Assembly (NCBI RefSeq): GCF_040954835.1
Contig: NC_090709.1
Span: 45,640,490-45,704,489, forward strand
Direction: 5' to 3'
DNA from: Lepisosteus oculatus
Lineage: Eukaryota; Chordata; Actinopteri; Semionotiformes; Lepisosteidae
Length of the DNA stretch: 64,000 bases
Below are positions 1-8,045 of the stretch, in pieces. A model generated the notes under the pieces. The model was not told the DNA's origin and did no database searches. It saw only the letters and a program-made list of their open reading frames with translations. Each line of letters starts with the position of its first letter. The first letter of the stretch is position 1. The position numbers were made by a program, and so were the translations under genes.

Positions 1-443
1 ATTGAAAATTGAAAAATACGCGACTCCCAACAACATTCCTAAGGCACACATCGGCTGCCCTTCACCTCTCGTCACAGAAAAGCTTAGCCCAAGGCTAAAA
101 ACTTTGATTAACATCGTTCAAGGAGGCAGACAGGGCGATAAAGCTCAGAGACACTGAGAGTCGAGCTGCCTATGGAAGGTGTCACCCGCCTGAGTTCGGT
201 TTGAGGATCAACACAGCAAAAAAAAAAATAAAAAAAATAATCAAGCTGCTCTTTGTGATCTGTGAGTATACAAGTGAAATAGATTGTAGAAACGTAAGAT
301 TGAATTTTTTTTTCTTCCGTTTTTGCCTAAATGTCAACTGGCCTTCTAGGCAAGATGTCACGGTTAAATGTTGTTCAAACATGCAGCACTCGGCCAAAGT
401 TTATTTTAGGTGGGTAGCTGCGTCAGCATGCGTAGGCTGCAAA
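1..443. other. Unassigned flanking DNA
   Basis: AT-rich sequence with an A-rich run near 219-239 and a T-rich run near 305-315. I see no gene, tRNA or recognisable repeat end here. The Penelope-like element begins at its right edge. Confidence 0.5.
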
Positions 444-787
444 GGAACAAGTAATAGGTTTATTCCATGCTGAAAAAAAGAAGAAAGAGAACACAACGTT
501 TCGGCCGTGGAGCCTTCTTCAGGTGTGAGAGAGACAGGGCAGTAGGCAAAGGTAAAGTAGCGGGAGAACAAAGGTTGAGAGGGAGGAGGAGTGAGAGGCG
601 GGAGCAGGGGACAGAAAGAGAGGCCAATCAAGAGGTGTGAAGTCAGAATGGGTGCAGAGAGGTGTGAAATGAAACTTCCAATGAATGGAGAAAATTTAAA
701 AGAACAGTAATCTGTCGTTAAGGGAAGGGAGAATGTGTGATCCCAGCTGCAGAATAATTTTAGTTTCGGTGGTCTTTCTGATGTATC
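444..787 (-). repeat. Left inverted arm of the Penelope-like element
   Basis: This is a reverse-complement copy of the element's 3' end, including the region with CCGAAACGTTG and the terminal GGAATAAACCTATTACTTG. It pairs with 1292-1634 around a centre near 1039. Confidence 0.85.
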
Positions 788-842
788 CTGGGGATAGGAA
801 GTGTGTTAGGGGACCATTAACCAGAACTTTTCCATCCTACAG

Positions 843-1382
843 GATGATCCCTCCATTGGGGCCCTCTTTTCTGATCGCCCTATCATCTCATATCGCCGAC
901 CACCTAATCTGCGTAACCTCCTTGTCCACAGCTCCCTTGACCGCCCTCAGCAACCATCCACACCAGGCACTTTCCCTTGCAAAAGAGCTCGCTGTATCAC
1001 CTGCAAGTACACAGCCACCACCACACTCATTCAAGGCCCCTCAGGACAATTCCGGATCACCCAGACAGCATCTTGTACCTCCAGCAACCTTATTTACTGT
1101 ATCTCTTGCAGTAAATGCCCAGCCATCTACATTGGGGAAACAGGAAGGAGACTCGGAGACCGCTTCAGAGAACACGTCAGGGCTGTGAAGATTAAAGATC
1201 TCTCCAAGCCCATTGTTTCTCATTTCACCTCTGACGGCCACGACCACTCTAATCTCTCCGTCTGTGTTCTCAAAGACGGTTTTCCGAACTCATACATCAG
1301 AAAGACCACCGAAACTAAAATTATTCTGCAGCTAGGATCACACATTCTCCCTTCCCTTAACGACAGATTACTGTTCTTTTAA
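843..1382 (+). pseudogene. 3' end of Penelope-like ORF: Cys-rich linker and GIY-YIG endonuclease
   Basis: This is the C-terminal coding end of the element. A cysteine-rich stretch (CKRARCITCK, then YCISCSKC) precedes the IYIGETGRR core, followed by a DGHDHSNL region and a stop at about 1380. In the family this domain nicks target DNA for reverse-transcriptase-primed insertion. Only the endonuclease end is present and no reverse transcriptase motif was found, so the fragment cannot act alone. The true N terminus is missing, and no start codon is claimed. Confidence 0.7.
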
Positions 1383-1634
1383 ATTTTCTCCATTCATTGG
1401 AAGTTTCATTTCACACCTCTCTGCACCCATTCTGACTTTAAACCTCTTGTTTGGCCTCTCTTTCTGTCCCCTGCTCCCGCCTCTCACTCCTCCTCCCTCC
1501 CAGCCTTTGTTCTCCTGCTTCTGTACCTTTGCCTACTGCCCTGTCTCTCTCACACCTGAAGAAGGCTCCACGGCCGAAACGTTGTGTTCTCTTTCTTCTT
1601 TTTTTCAGCATGGAATAAACCTATTACTTGTTCC
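1292..1634 (+). repeat. Right inverted arm and 3' UTR of the Penelope-like element
   Basis: This arm contains the last codons of the endonuclease ORF and the 3' untranslated region. It ends in TTCAGCATGGAATAAACC and matches the left arm in reverse. Confidence 0.85.
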
Positions 1635-1878
1635 AAAGTTTATTTTATTTTATTTTTAGACGGACATAAACTGACTTCTCTCGTCTTTTCACGGCTCCCT
1701 AATGTCCGAAAACACGAGGGGAGGGGGATACAAAAACGAAGGCGGTTTTATTGACGTCTTGAGACGGCTCGTAAAAATAATCAGAAAAGCGGTTCTAAAC
1801 TTCTCGTCTGGTGGATTATGTCGGAGGTGAGGCTGGTAAAAACACGCGATCAGCGAAAAACGCCTTCCTCGGTGACTA
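1635..1878. other. Unassigned spacer
   Basis: A TTTTA-rich start is followed by mixed sequence with several CpG sites. I see no gene or known repeat before the CCCAGTGGG terminus. Confidence 0.5.
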
Positions 1879-2396
1879 CCCAGTGGGCAAAAGACGTATA
1901 ATATACGTCTATTAAACGTATACCCTAGACGTCTAAATGTGGTCTACAATTCGTCTAGAATGAAATTCTAATATACGTCTAAAGTTATACGTCAATTATA
2001 CGTCTATGTTTAGACGTTCATTATACATAAATGGTTGGAGTTCTATTATACGGATAAATTTAGAAGACTATAATACATATATGGTTGGAGTTCCGGATAA
2101 CTTTAGAGGTCTATTATATGGATAACTTTAGAGGACTATTATACGTATATGGTTAGAGGACTATTATACGTATAACTTTAGACGTCTATTATACGTATAT
2201 GGTTAGAGGTCTATTATACGTATAACTTTAGACGTCTATTATACGTATATGGTTAGAGGTCTATTATACGTATAACTTTAGACGTCTATTATACGTATAT
2301 GGTTAGAGGTCTATTATACGGATAACTTTAGAGGTCTATTATACGTATATGGTTAGAGGTCTATTATACGGATAACATTAGAGGTCTATTATACAT
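1879..2396. repeat. 50-bp-period minisatellite with a MITE-like CCCAGTGGG left end
   Basis: After CCCAGTGGG (1879-1887) the DNA is built of short palindromic words such as TATACGT and AGACGTCT. From about 2155 these settle into a clear 50-bp period: AGACGTCTATT recurs at 2181, 2231 and 2281. Each period is made of two roughly 25-bp half units that differ mainly in GGTTAGAGG against AACTTTAGA. Copies near the left edge are more diverged. The left end suggests one end of a palindromic MITE whose inner part expanded in tandem. No matching right terminus was found downstream. Confidence 0.75.
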
Positions 2397-3073
2397 CAAA
2401 GATAGATTTTATAGGTGTAGAAACAAGTAAACCAAGCCAATGTTTAGGTTTAGAAATTTATTCTGAAAATACACATTCACACCTGAAACATACGTTTTTC
2501 AAATTATACATTGTATACAATCAATCAACAATCAACATATGGGCAATAATCATAAAAAACACAACTAGTCTTAAACTTCAGCTACAAATTCTGGTAACAT
2601 GGCAATATACAGTATAGTAATGACAAACACAAAACTAATTACATTAACACACTAACTCAAAACCACATTTTGATTCAAATATACATTTTAAAATGTACAA
2701 CTTCTATATTTCCAAGAAAAAAAATATTACAATGGAAGTTAAGACGGTTTTTGTCCACTATTTGCAAACCCTGTCTAATTGTCCTAACAGTTAGAACCAA
2801 AAACCTATTATTTTCAGAGTCCAGATCTCCTGGCCCCCTGCCTTGCATATGCATTCTTCAAGTAACACATTGCGCGCTCCTTTATTTCTTTTTCTGTTGA
2901 TGTACGGTGGGACTTCAGCACCGCAGCTAGGAGAAAATTATATAATATTACTTCCCAAATAAATGATGATTAATATCTTCTTTAGTATAATCTAAAAAAT
3001 GAACGGTTTACTAAGCTCAAAGCTGAAATAAATGTATAAAATTTGGCTTGCATCATAGCAGTTGAGCAATAAA

Positions 3074-3074
<1 letters not shown>
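2397..3074. other. Unassigned AT-rich DNA
   Basis: No open frame with a recognisable domain, no tRNA and no clear repeat boundary were seen. Confidence 0.5.

Positions 3075-3108
<34 letters not shown>
3075..3108. repeat. (ATA)n trinucleotide microsatellite
   Basis: Eleven or so uninterrupted TAA/ATA triplets lie directly upstream of a SINE/LINE-like tail. Such tails often seed microsatellites. Confidence 0.9.
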
Positions 3109-3111
3109 TAT

Positions 3112-3230
3112 AACAATTGCTTACACTTATATAGCGCTTTTTCTGGACACTCCACTCAAAGCGCTTTACAGGTAATGGGGACTCCCCTCCGCCACCACAA
3201 AGTCTGTCCTAATTACCCAAAGTTTGAAAG
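3112..3230 (+). repeat. Short interspersed repeat tail, fish type
   Basis: The stretch with TTATATAGCGCTTTTTCTGG, CTCAAAGCGCTTTACAGG and GGGGACTCCCCTCC is a repeat tail I recognise from ray-finned fish genomes. The two GCGCTTT words sit in opposite senses around a short loop, giving a small hairpin. I cannot name the family with confidence. Confidence 0.55.
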
Positions 3231-4479
3231 TACAACATAGAATAAGAATAAGAGAAACGGCAAAACGATTTTGTGTCATCTTCCCCTTTCAAAATATTTT
3301 ATGTGCCATTTTTTTGCTTATTCACGTACTATTTTAATCAAAATAATATTAAGAAAGATCTGTATGTATTCAGATAGTATTATTATTGTTCATACTTACT
3401 CGTCAAAAGAGGATTGCTGAGATATTTGCAGATATACTTCTACGTTTGAAAAACGTGTCCAAAATGGTGACCAACGAATACTAGCAATGCATTGTGGTAT
3501 ATAACCGGAAAATATGCTGGGTTCGATATTTTCTCAACGTATGCGTTTATTAATGTTGTCGATATTATGGTTGAAATTTAACATTGATAATACATCGCGG
3601 CTATGTGCCCCCTGCTATGAGCTGATGTGCAATTTTAACGCATGCAGTTAGTAAGGATTGGTCACTGTTGTATGGTATTATATATAATGACATTATGGAA
3701 TAGGATGGGGACAGGCCTGGCATCACGGGGGGAGGGGGGAATGTCGTCCCTTCAGTTTTGGGCAAAAATATTTACCTAACTTAATTTGCGCCCTAAAAAA
3801 ATAGTTGTACTTTGTCAATGGTCAGACAACACTAAATGACACGAACAGTCACTCAGTCTGTTTGATGGGCAGGAGGGCTATCCGTCCAGGAACTGCACAT
3901 ATCTGTGTCGTTATTGAGTGTCAACATTACGATCCTGTTTGCTCAGGTGGACCGATTCCTTGCAGTAGTTTATCATTATACTTAAAATCGTTATATAACT
4001 AGGACTAGTTATAGCAGTCTGTGCTTTCTGTTGGTTTTACAACATTTTTTTCTTAACGATTCAGAACGTCCATGTAGCTGCAAAAATGAACGCTTATGGT
4101 ACTTTTCGCTCCAGGCAATACAAAACGTGAGAGTGACGAAAAATGTGAAACTGAACTTCATCGCAAATAGCAGATTGCTAGTCGTTATCTTCTATCATGA
4201 AGCACTAATCAATGGCATAGCTGCGAGATTTCATTTGGGTAGCTGCACCGTACAGCTCCGTTTCAACCGAAATATCACTCCCCCCTCAGAATTTCAGACG
4301 CCCCCCTACAGATTTTTCCCCGGGCACCGCGCACTGATGGGGGACGGGGTGTCCAGGAAATGGTATCAACTTTTGTCAAGAAAATAAAAATAGAAACTCT
4401 ATAGGCACTCAAACATTTTACTGTTTTCTGTTTTCAGGCAGGTGGCAAGACCCCCTCAGCAAAACCCTTGTATGCCAAG
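3231..4479. other. Unassigned DNA left of the foldback element
   Basis: Several short open frames of 65-118 codons occur here, but none shows a domain or a splice-like context. G-rich and C-rich runs lie near 3728-3742 and 4276-4310. They do not pair well enough to define an element. Confidence 0.45.
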
Positions 4480-4734
4480 CTGTGGGCATTGATTCGTCGA
4501 ATATACGTATATTTACGGCGAAATTACGGCTATACGTATATATACGTCGCCTCGACGTATAATCAACGTCGAATTGCAACCGTAAAATCGACGACATGAA
4601 TAAACGCATATATAACGTCGAAAACACATCTAACACAGTGCCTGAGGCTTTTTACTGTATGTATCGTGTGTGCCGCAACTAGGAGTATACGGCACTCTGC
4701 ACAGTGCACGAAGTAAATTATTTTGGCAGTAATT
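4480..4734 (+). repeat. Left arm of the foldback element
   Basis: 255 bp. It pairs base for base with 4776-5030, with coordinate pairs summing to 9510. Confidence 0.9.
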
Positions 4735-4775
4735 CATTTATTATATTTACTATATTTATTATACACGTGTAAATT

Positions 4776-5030
4776 AATTACTGCCAAAATAATTTACTTC
4801 GTGCACTGTGCAGAGTGCCGTATACTCCTAGTTGCGGCACACACGATACATACAGTAAAAAGCCTCAGGCACTGTGTTAGATGTGTTTTCGACGTTATAT
4901 ATGCGTTTATTCATGTCGTCGATTTTACGGTTGCAATTCGATGTTGATTATACGTCGAGGCGACGTATATATACGTATAGCCGTAATTTCGCCGTAAATA
5001 TACGTATATTCGACGAATCAATACCCACTG
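4776..5030 (-). repeat. Right arm of the foldback element
   Basis: Reverse complement of 4480-4734. The few mismatches include one CpG-type change, so the arms separated recently or are kept identical. Confidence 0.9.
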
Positions 5031-5053
5031 GGTCCGCACGGCAGTCGACTCGA

Positions 5054-5145
5054 CATCAGGAAGCACATTGAAGTGAAAGCAGGAAGCGCTGCGACATGCA
5101 CTGTGCAGATCCCACCACACTAAGAGGTGAGTGGGTCTGTTCGAT
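5054..5145 (+). repeat. Internal duplication B, copy 1
   Basis: Runs from CATCAGG to TCTGTTCGAT and matches 5404-5500 at a distance of 350 bp, with a few substitutions and a 5-bp insertion in the second copy. The pair is present in every unit. Confidence 0.85.
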
Positions 5146-5360
5146 GCACAAAGAACGCTTTGAGAAGCGTCAAAGGCAAGTCATTCCGAGTTGGTCGTTT
5201 GTGTTTTCCGTTCAGACGCGAAATGCTGAAATGATCTCTCGGCTCCTCGGTTGTCATTTCTGCTCCGTAAAGGAATCACAGCACGCGTCGGCTTCCAGCA
5301 CGGTGGGTCGGGACACGATGCCGGGGGTCGGAGAGAGCGATGTCTTCCTCGTTAGTATAG
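5145..5360 (+). repeat. Internal duplication A, copy 1 (5' flank and start of the tRNA-Asp relic)
   Basis: Matches 8046-8261 over about 216 bp with no indels and fewer than about ten substitutions. It covers 201 bp of upstream flank plus the first 15 bases of the tRNA. This shows that the relic at 5346 and the intact tRNA-Asp at 8247 come from one segment. Confidence 0.85.
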
Positions 5361-5418
5361 GACCTGTCACCTGTCCCCACCTGTCACGCGGGAGACTGGG
5401 GTGCATCAGGACGCGCCT
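5346..5418 (+). pseudogene. tRNA-Asp(GTC) relic, unit 1
   Basis: It starts TCCTCGTTAGTATAG exactly like tRNA-Asp, and the anticodon loop CTGTCAC with GCGGGAGAC follows. The D arm is replaced by unrelated bases, one anticodon-stem pair is lost, and the T arm and 3' acceptor strand are missing. The sequence switches to internal duplication B at CATCAGG (5404). There is no B box and no nearby T4 run, so transcription and folding are not expected. Confidence 0.9.
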
Positions 5419-5500
5419 TGAAGTGAAAGCAGGATGCGCTGTGACATGCACTGTGCAGATCCCGCCACACTAAGAGGTGGGTCCAGTGGGTCTGTTCGAT
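5404..5500 (+). repeat. Internal duplication B, copy 2
   Basis: Second copy of 5054-5145. Its left edge coincides with the point where the tRNA-Asp relic loses its 3' half. Confidence 0.85.
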
Positions 5501-5544
5501 CACAGCGCTAGGCGAATCCCCAATCCCCTTTTGTGCCTGGCGAC

Positions 5545-5548
5545 AAAA
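5545..5548 (-). terminator. Pol III T4 terminator of tRNA-Val(CAC), unit 1
   Basis: On the minus strand, TTTT follows the discriminator base by 6 nt. The run is conserved in the other units. Confidence 0.8.
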
Positions 5549-5554
5549 GATGTC

Positions 5555-5627
5555 TGTTTCCGCCCGGTTTCGAACCGGGGACCTTTCGCGTGTGAGGCGA
5601 ACGTGATAACCACTACACTACGGAAAC
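5555..5627 (-). tRNA. tRNA-Val(CAC), unit 1
   Basis: Reads valine codon GUG. The 73-nt minus-strand sequence starts GTTTCCGTAGTGTAGTGG and matches the vertebrate tRNA-Val(CAC) I know base for base. The acceptor GTTTCCG pairs with CGGAAAC, and the discriminator is A73. The anticodon stem TTCGC/GCGAA encloses loop CTCACAC. The T arm is CCCGG-TTCGAAA-CCGGG. The A box (TAGTGTAGTGG) and B box (GGTTCGAAACC) are intact, CCA is not encoded, there is no intron, and T4 follows closely. Confidence 0.98.
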
Positions 5628-6054
5628 GGTGGTAAGACGTGCCCAGCGGCCCAGCGCTGAGCTTCGCCAATGCGATTTAGCTGCTTCCAGTGCCTTTATT
5701 GGAGTGCGCTGATGGACCGTGCTCTCTCTCCAGAGACCAGCACGCCTGTCATGGACGGAGCAGGAAAGGCGGCGCCACATTCTACAGCCCTCTCCACGCA
5801 ATCGACGAAATCGGGCTACTGAAGTGGAGAAAATCGCCTCTCCAGAAAGTGCAAATATCATCTTGGAGACTATAAATCCTATTGCCGAAGGTCAGCCCTG
5901 TCTACCAGAGTAACCCTCCCACAGCGATGATCAGCTCGTCTCACACGCGAGAAGTTTCGGTTGGAAACAAGCGCCCCCTCTTCTCGCACGTTTTGCACGT
6001 TCGAATAGTTTTAATGCGGCTCTTTCGTACACGGTGCTGATCTTTTGGAAAGCA
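5628..6054. other. Spacer between tRNA-Val(CAC) and the tRNA-Glu relic
   Basis: GC-rich spacer, present in every unit at offset +595 to +1021. It includes an ACTATAAATCC word near 5870 and GAGAAGTTTCGG near 5950. No RNA gene was recognised. Overlapping 61-82 codon frames on both strands look like chance frames in homogenised DNA. Confidence 0.6.
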
Positions 6055-6120
6055 GGAGGCAAAACCGAGTCGAACCGCCTGGGTGAAAACCAGGAACCCT
6101 AACCGCTAGACTATATGGCA
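6055..6120 (-). pseudogene. tRNA-Glu(TTC) relic, unit 1
   Basis: The minus strand reads TGCCATATAGTCTAGCGG, then CCTGG-TTTTCAC-CCAGG, as in tRNA-Glu(TTC) with anticodon TTC. After CAGGCGG the 5' half of the T stem (about CCCGGG in the normal gene) is missing, and the 3' acceptor strand no longer pairs. The A box is intact and the B box reads GGTTCGACTCG, one base off consensus. No T4 run follows closely. All 18 copies share this lesion, so it predates the array. Confidence 0.9.
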
Positions 6121-6321
6121 GCGAACAACCATGCTGTTCACGGCATCAAGCAAGCAAACTACATAAATATGAGAAAACACGCAAGAGAGTTGTCACTCAG
6201 AGTGTCGAAGGGTCGATGTATACTGGGGCTCAGTTGAAATGCAACGTCAGGACTTTTCCGAATTATGTCACACGAAGAGAGCACAGCCCTTTCCGCCCTG
6301 CCGCGTGTGTCTCGGTAACTC

Positions 6322-6393
6322 GCTGTGATCGTATAGTGGTCAGTACTTTGCGTTGTGGCCGCAACAACCCCGGTTCGAATCCGGGTCACGGCA
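6322..6393 (+). tRNA. tRNA-His(GTG), unit 1
   Basis: Reads histidine codons CAC and CAU. The 72-nt sequence starts GCTGTGATCGTATAGTGG. Acceptor GCTGTGA pairs with TCACGGC, with one U-G pair at 3-70. Stem TTGCG/CGCAA encloses loop TTGTGGC, and the T arm is CCCGG-TTCGAAT-CCGGG. The extra G at position -1 of mature tRNA-His is added after transcription in eukaryotes and is not encoded here (the base upstream is C). T4 lies 17 nt downstream. Confidence 0.98.
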
Positions 6394-6409
6394 GAATAGG
6401 GGCGTCTGC

Positions 6410-6413
6410 TTTT
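6410..6413 (+). terminator. Pol III T4 terminator of tRNA-His, unit 1
   Basis: TTTT in CTGCTTTTACTACTCG, the first T4 after the gene; it recurs in the other units. Confidence 0.75.
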
Positions 6414-6957
6414 ACTACTCGCACGAATGAAGGCAAATAAAAGCCAATCGATGTGAACGAACGGCGCTTTACAGAGGAGTACTGCCTGACTGGATCGTTG
6501 ATGAACGACAGAGGCCACTCCGACCTCTTCTCGGTTTTCTTCAATGACTTACTAAGGATCTTCTTCACATTCGCCCATGCAGGGGAAGCCAGTTACACCA
6601 AAGCAAACGCAGGAAAGTGCATTTCAAGCAGAGACCAGGAGGGACTTGTTTACACCGAGAGTGGGCGGAGAATGGAACAATGCGCCCAGCCCTGTTGCTG
6701 GAGCCGATTCTTGATGAGCTCTTGGGCTCACTAAGAGGCCCCCGCTGGATGCTAATCTTTCTGTTGTTCTTGCAGGTCCTGCGCTGCTTTTGAGCCGACA
6801 GAGCTCGACCTGGTCTGTCGGCACAGCCCAATTGCAAATGATCGGCTCCGCGTACAGAAGGAACGTGCGTTTGGTACAAGAGTGCACGAAGGCACCGGAA
6901 ATACATTGGGAACAAATGACCGGTCGCTCAAGACCTCTGTGAAGTACAGGAGCGTGC

Positions 6958-6961
6958 AAAA
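6958..6961 (-). terminator. Pol III T4 terminator of tRNA-Val(AAC), unit 1
   Basis: The minus strand reads GCCTCGTTTTGC directly after the discriminator base. Confidence 0.8.
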
Positions 6962-6967
6962 CGAGGC

Positions 6968-7040
6968 TGTTTCCGCCCGGTCTCGAACCGGGGACCTTTC
7001 GCGTGTTAGGCGAACGTGATAGCCGCTACACTACGGAAAC
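6968..7040 (-). tRNA. tRNA-Val(AAC), unit 1
   Basis: Reads GUU, and GUC after A34 is modified to inosine. 73 nt, starting GTTTCCGTAGTGTAGCGGC on the minus strand. It shares the body of tRNA-Val(CAC), with changes in the D loop (GCGGC for GTGGT) and the T loop (TTCGAGA for TTCGAAA). Anticodon loop is CTAACAC and the B box is GGTTCGAGACC. It lies 109 bp from tRNA-Phe on the same strand, but each has its own terminator. Confidence 0.98.
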
Positions 7041-7145
7041 CTGTAGGGACTGCTGCTGGTGTCTCGCTTGCGTTTCGGGCTGAGAAAGGGACGCGTCACT
7101 TTAGGCAGGTGGCGCTGGAGAGAGGAACAAAGGGCGCGATGAAAC

Positions 7146-7149
7146 AAAA
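7146..7149 (-). terminator. Pol III T4 terminator of tRNA-Phe, unit 1
   Basis: TTTTG begins immediately after the discriminator base on the minus strand. Confidence 0.8.
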
Positions 7150-7222
7150 TGCCGAAACCCGGGATCGAACCAGGGACCTTTAGATCTTCAGTCTAACGCT
7201 CTCCCAACTGAGCTATTTCGGC
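7150..7222 (-). tRNA. tRNA-Phe(GAA), unit 1
   Basis: Reads UUC and UUU. The 73-nt minus-strand sequence starts GCCGAAATAGCTCAGTTGGG and, as I recall the vertebrate tRNA-Phe(GAA), is identical to it. Acceptor GCCGAAA/TTTCGGC, anticodon loop CTGAAGA in stem TAGACTGAAGATCTA, T arm CCTGG-TTCGATC-CCGGG, discriminator A. A box TAGCTCAGTTGG and B box GGTTCGATCCC are intact. Confidence 0.98.
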
Positions 7223-7507
7223 AGTGCGCAAAGCCCACAGCCACCTGCTCCAGCCTTCCTGTGTTGTGGCATGAGCGCACCAAGAGTAGCGGGAGAGTGT
7301 TGCAGGAACGTCACTCAGAAGGAAAGCCACCCAGCTGCGCCCTCTGAGCTCTGTCCAGCGCATCTTCCTCGCATGGACTCCTGCCTGCGACGGGCAGGAA
7401 ACAATTAGCAAGAACAGAACGACACGCCATGGGTGTCTCATGACCGCACCTTAGGTTGTGACACGTGCAGGTGTGAGGGGTTGCCGGGCTACTTTGGAGC
7501 AGAGCTT

Positions 7508-7525
7508 GGGCGGAGGGGGGGCGGG
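7508..7525 (+). other. Potential G-quadruplex
   Basis: GGG-CGGA-GGGGGGG-C-GGG fits four G3 tracts with short loops. It recurs once per full unit about 290 bp past tRNA-Phe. Formation is inferred only from the pattern. Confidence 0.55.
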
Positions 7526-7908
7526 AAAGCAGACAAAGAGGTGACACCTCAAGGTCTGCACGATCACAGCTCTCCGCCGCCCCAGGCTTCCGCTCGATAA
7601 GCTACTGGACACACCCGCCCCTCCTCACACAGACCGTGGAAAAGCCCCCGAGTGGGAGGGCTCGCTCTTCCTCCCAGGAGCTCTTGGACACGACGCCCAG
7701 ACAGGGCGCGGGGAGCCGCCGCCTGCAAACACGGCTCCAGGCAGGACTCCACTCCGCAGGAGCCGCAGAGCAGAGGAGATGAGGGCAGCTTAGCTCCTGT
7801 GCAGAGACCTGAGCTGTTGTTGCTGTGGATGCTGTCTTTTCTGCACTCGGGGTAGGAGTGAATGTTGAGTTGCACTTAGAAATGAAGCAGAGCACTTCAA
7901 CGGCACGG

Positions 7909-7922
7909 GTGTGTGTGTGTGT
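7909..7922 (+). repeat. Short (GT)7 run
   Basis: Seven GT dinucleotides, the same length in every unit as far as I can see. This fits homogenisation. Confidence 0.8.
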
Positions 7923-8045
7923 GCGCCCTGGTGATTCTGGGAGACAGATCGAACCTGGGCTAAAAGAGAGGGGGCTTAGCCCTCTTCCATTTGCTAGTTC
8001 AAAGTTGTACAACCCCTTTGTATCTGCTAGGCGGCGCAGTCGTCG

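Larger units (their letters stand above)
444..1634 (+). mobile_element. Penelope-like retroelement, 5'-truncated, with inverted ends
   Basis: Positions 444-787 are the reverse complement of 1292-1634, about 343 bp per arm with only scattered differences. The space between them, 788-1291, holds plus-strand coding sequence that continues into the right arm. The translation contains Cys-X2-Cys pairs followed by IYIGETGRRLGDRFREHV. This matches the GIY-YIG endonuclease domain at the C terminus of Penelope-like elements. Elements of this class are known for 5' truncation and for partial copies joined head to head. The reverse transcriptase part is absent, so the copy is a dead fragment. Family identity is firm; the sub-lineage (Neptune, Poseidon or other) cannot be told by eye. 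Confidence 0.8.
4480..5032. mobile_element. Foldback (long inverted repeat) non-autonomous element at the array edge
   Basis: Arms 4480-4734 and 4776-5030 are reverse complements with only a few mismatches, around a 41-base AT-rich loop centred at 4755. Both arms are rich in TATACGTATA and TCGACG words, like the minisatellite at 1879. The right end is CCCACTGGG (5024-5032), the exact reverse complement of the 9-mer at 1879-1887. The left end is degenerate. No ORF or transposase is present and no target-site duplication is visible. Base 5033 is the first base of the tRNA array, so the right terminus coincides exactly with the array junction. Confidence 0.85.
6394..6967. other. Spacer between tRNA-His and tRNA-Val(AAC)
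   Basis: 574 bp without an RNA gene that I can recognise; it recurs in every full unit. In most units a 172-codon plus-strand frame runs through tRNA-His into this spacer. Reading through a tRNA gene argues against it being coding. Confidence 0.6.
7223..8045. other. Long spacer between tRNA-Phe and internal duplication A
   Basis: Largest gene-free block of the unit, repeated in every full unit. It contains a G-run cluster at 7508-7525, a short GT run at 7909-7922 and a GAGGGGGCTTAGCCCTC hairpin near 7967. Minus-strand frames of 78-136 codons persist between units, but no domain, signal peptide or splice context supports them. Confidence 0.6.

Noticed and set aside
201-631. Short open frames overlapping the left arm of the Penelope-like element
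   Set aside because: These are antisense reads of the element's untranslated 3' region, not genes.
3717-4340. DNA transposon with G-rich/C-rich terminal repeats
   Set aside because: The G-rich left and C-rich right stretches do not pair as a consistent inverted repeat, and no transposase or target duplication is visible.
4418-5120. Overlapping open frames of 65-74 codons within the foldback element
   Set aside because: The frames on opposite strands have the same translation because the arms are inverted copies; nothing suggests a protein.
7935-8010. Possible extra tRNA on the minus strand (GGTTCGATC and a GAGGGCTAAGCCCCCTC hairpin)
   Set aside because: Only a B-box-like word and a hairpin. 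No acceptor stem or anticodon arm could be fitted, so it is at best a very old relic.
7602-8012. 136-codon minus-strand open frame in the long spacer of each unit
   Set aside because: Low-complexity, Cys/Ser/Pro-rich translation of GC-rich DNA with no recognised domain and no promoter or splice context.
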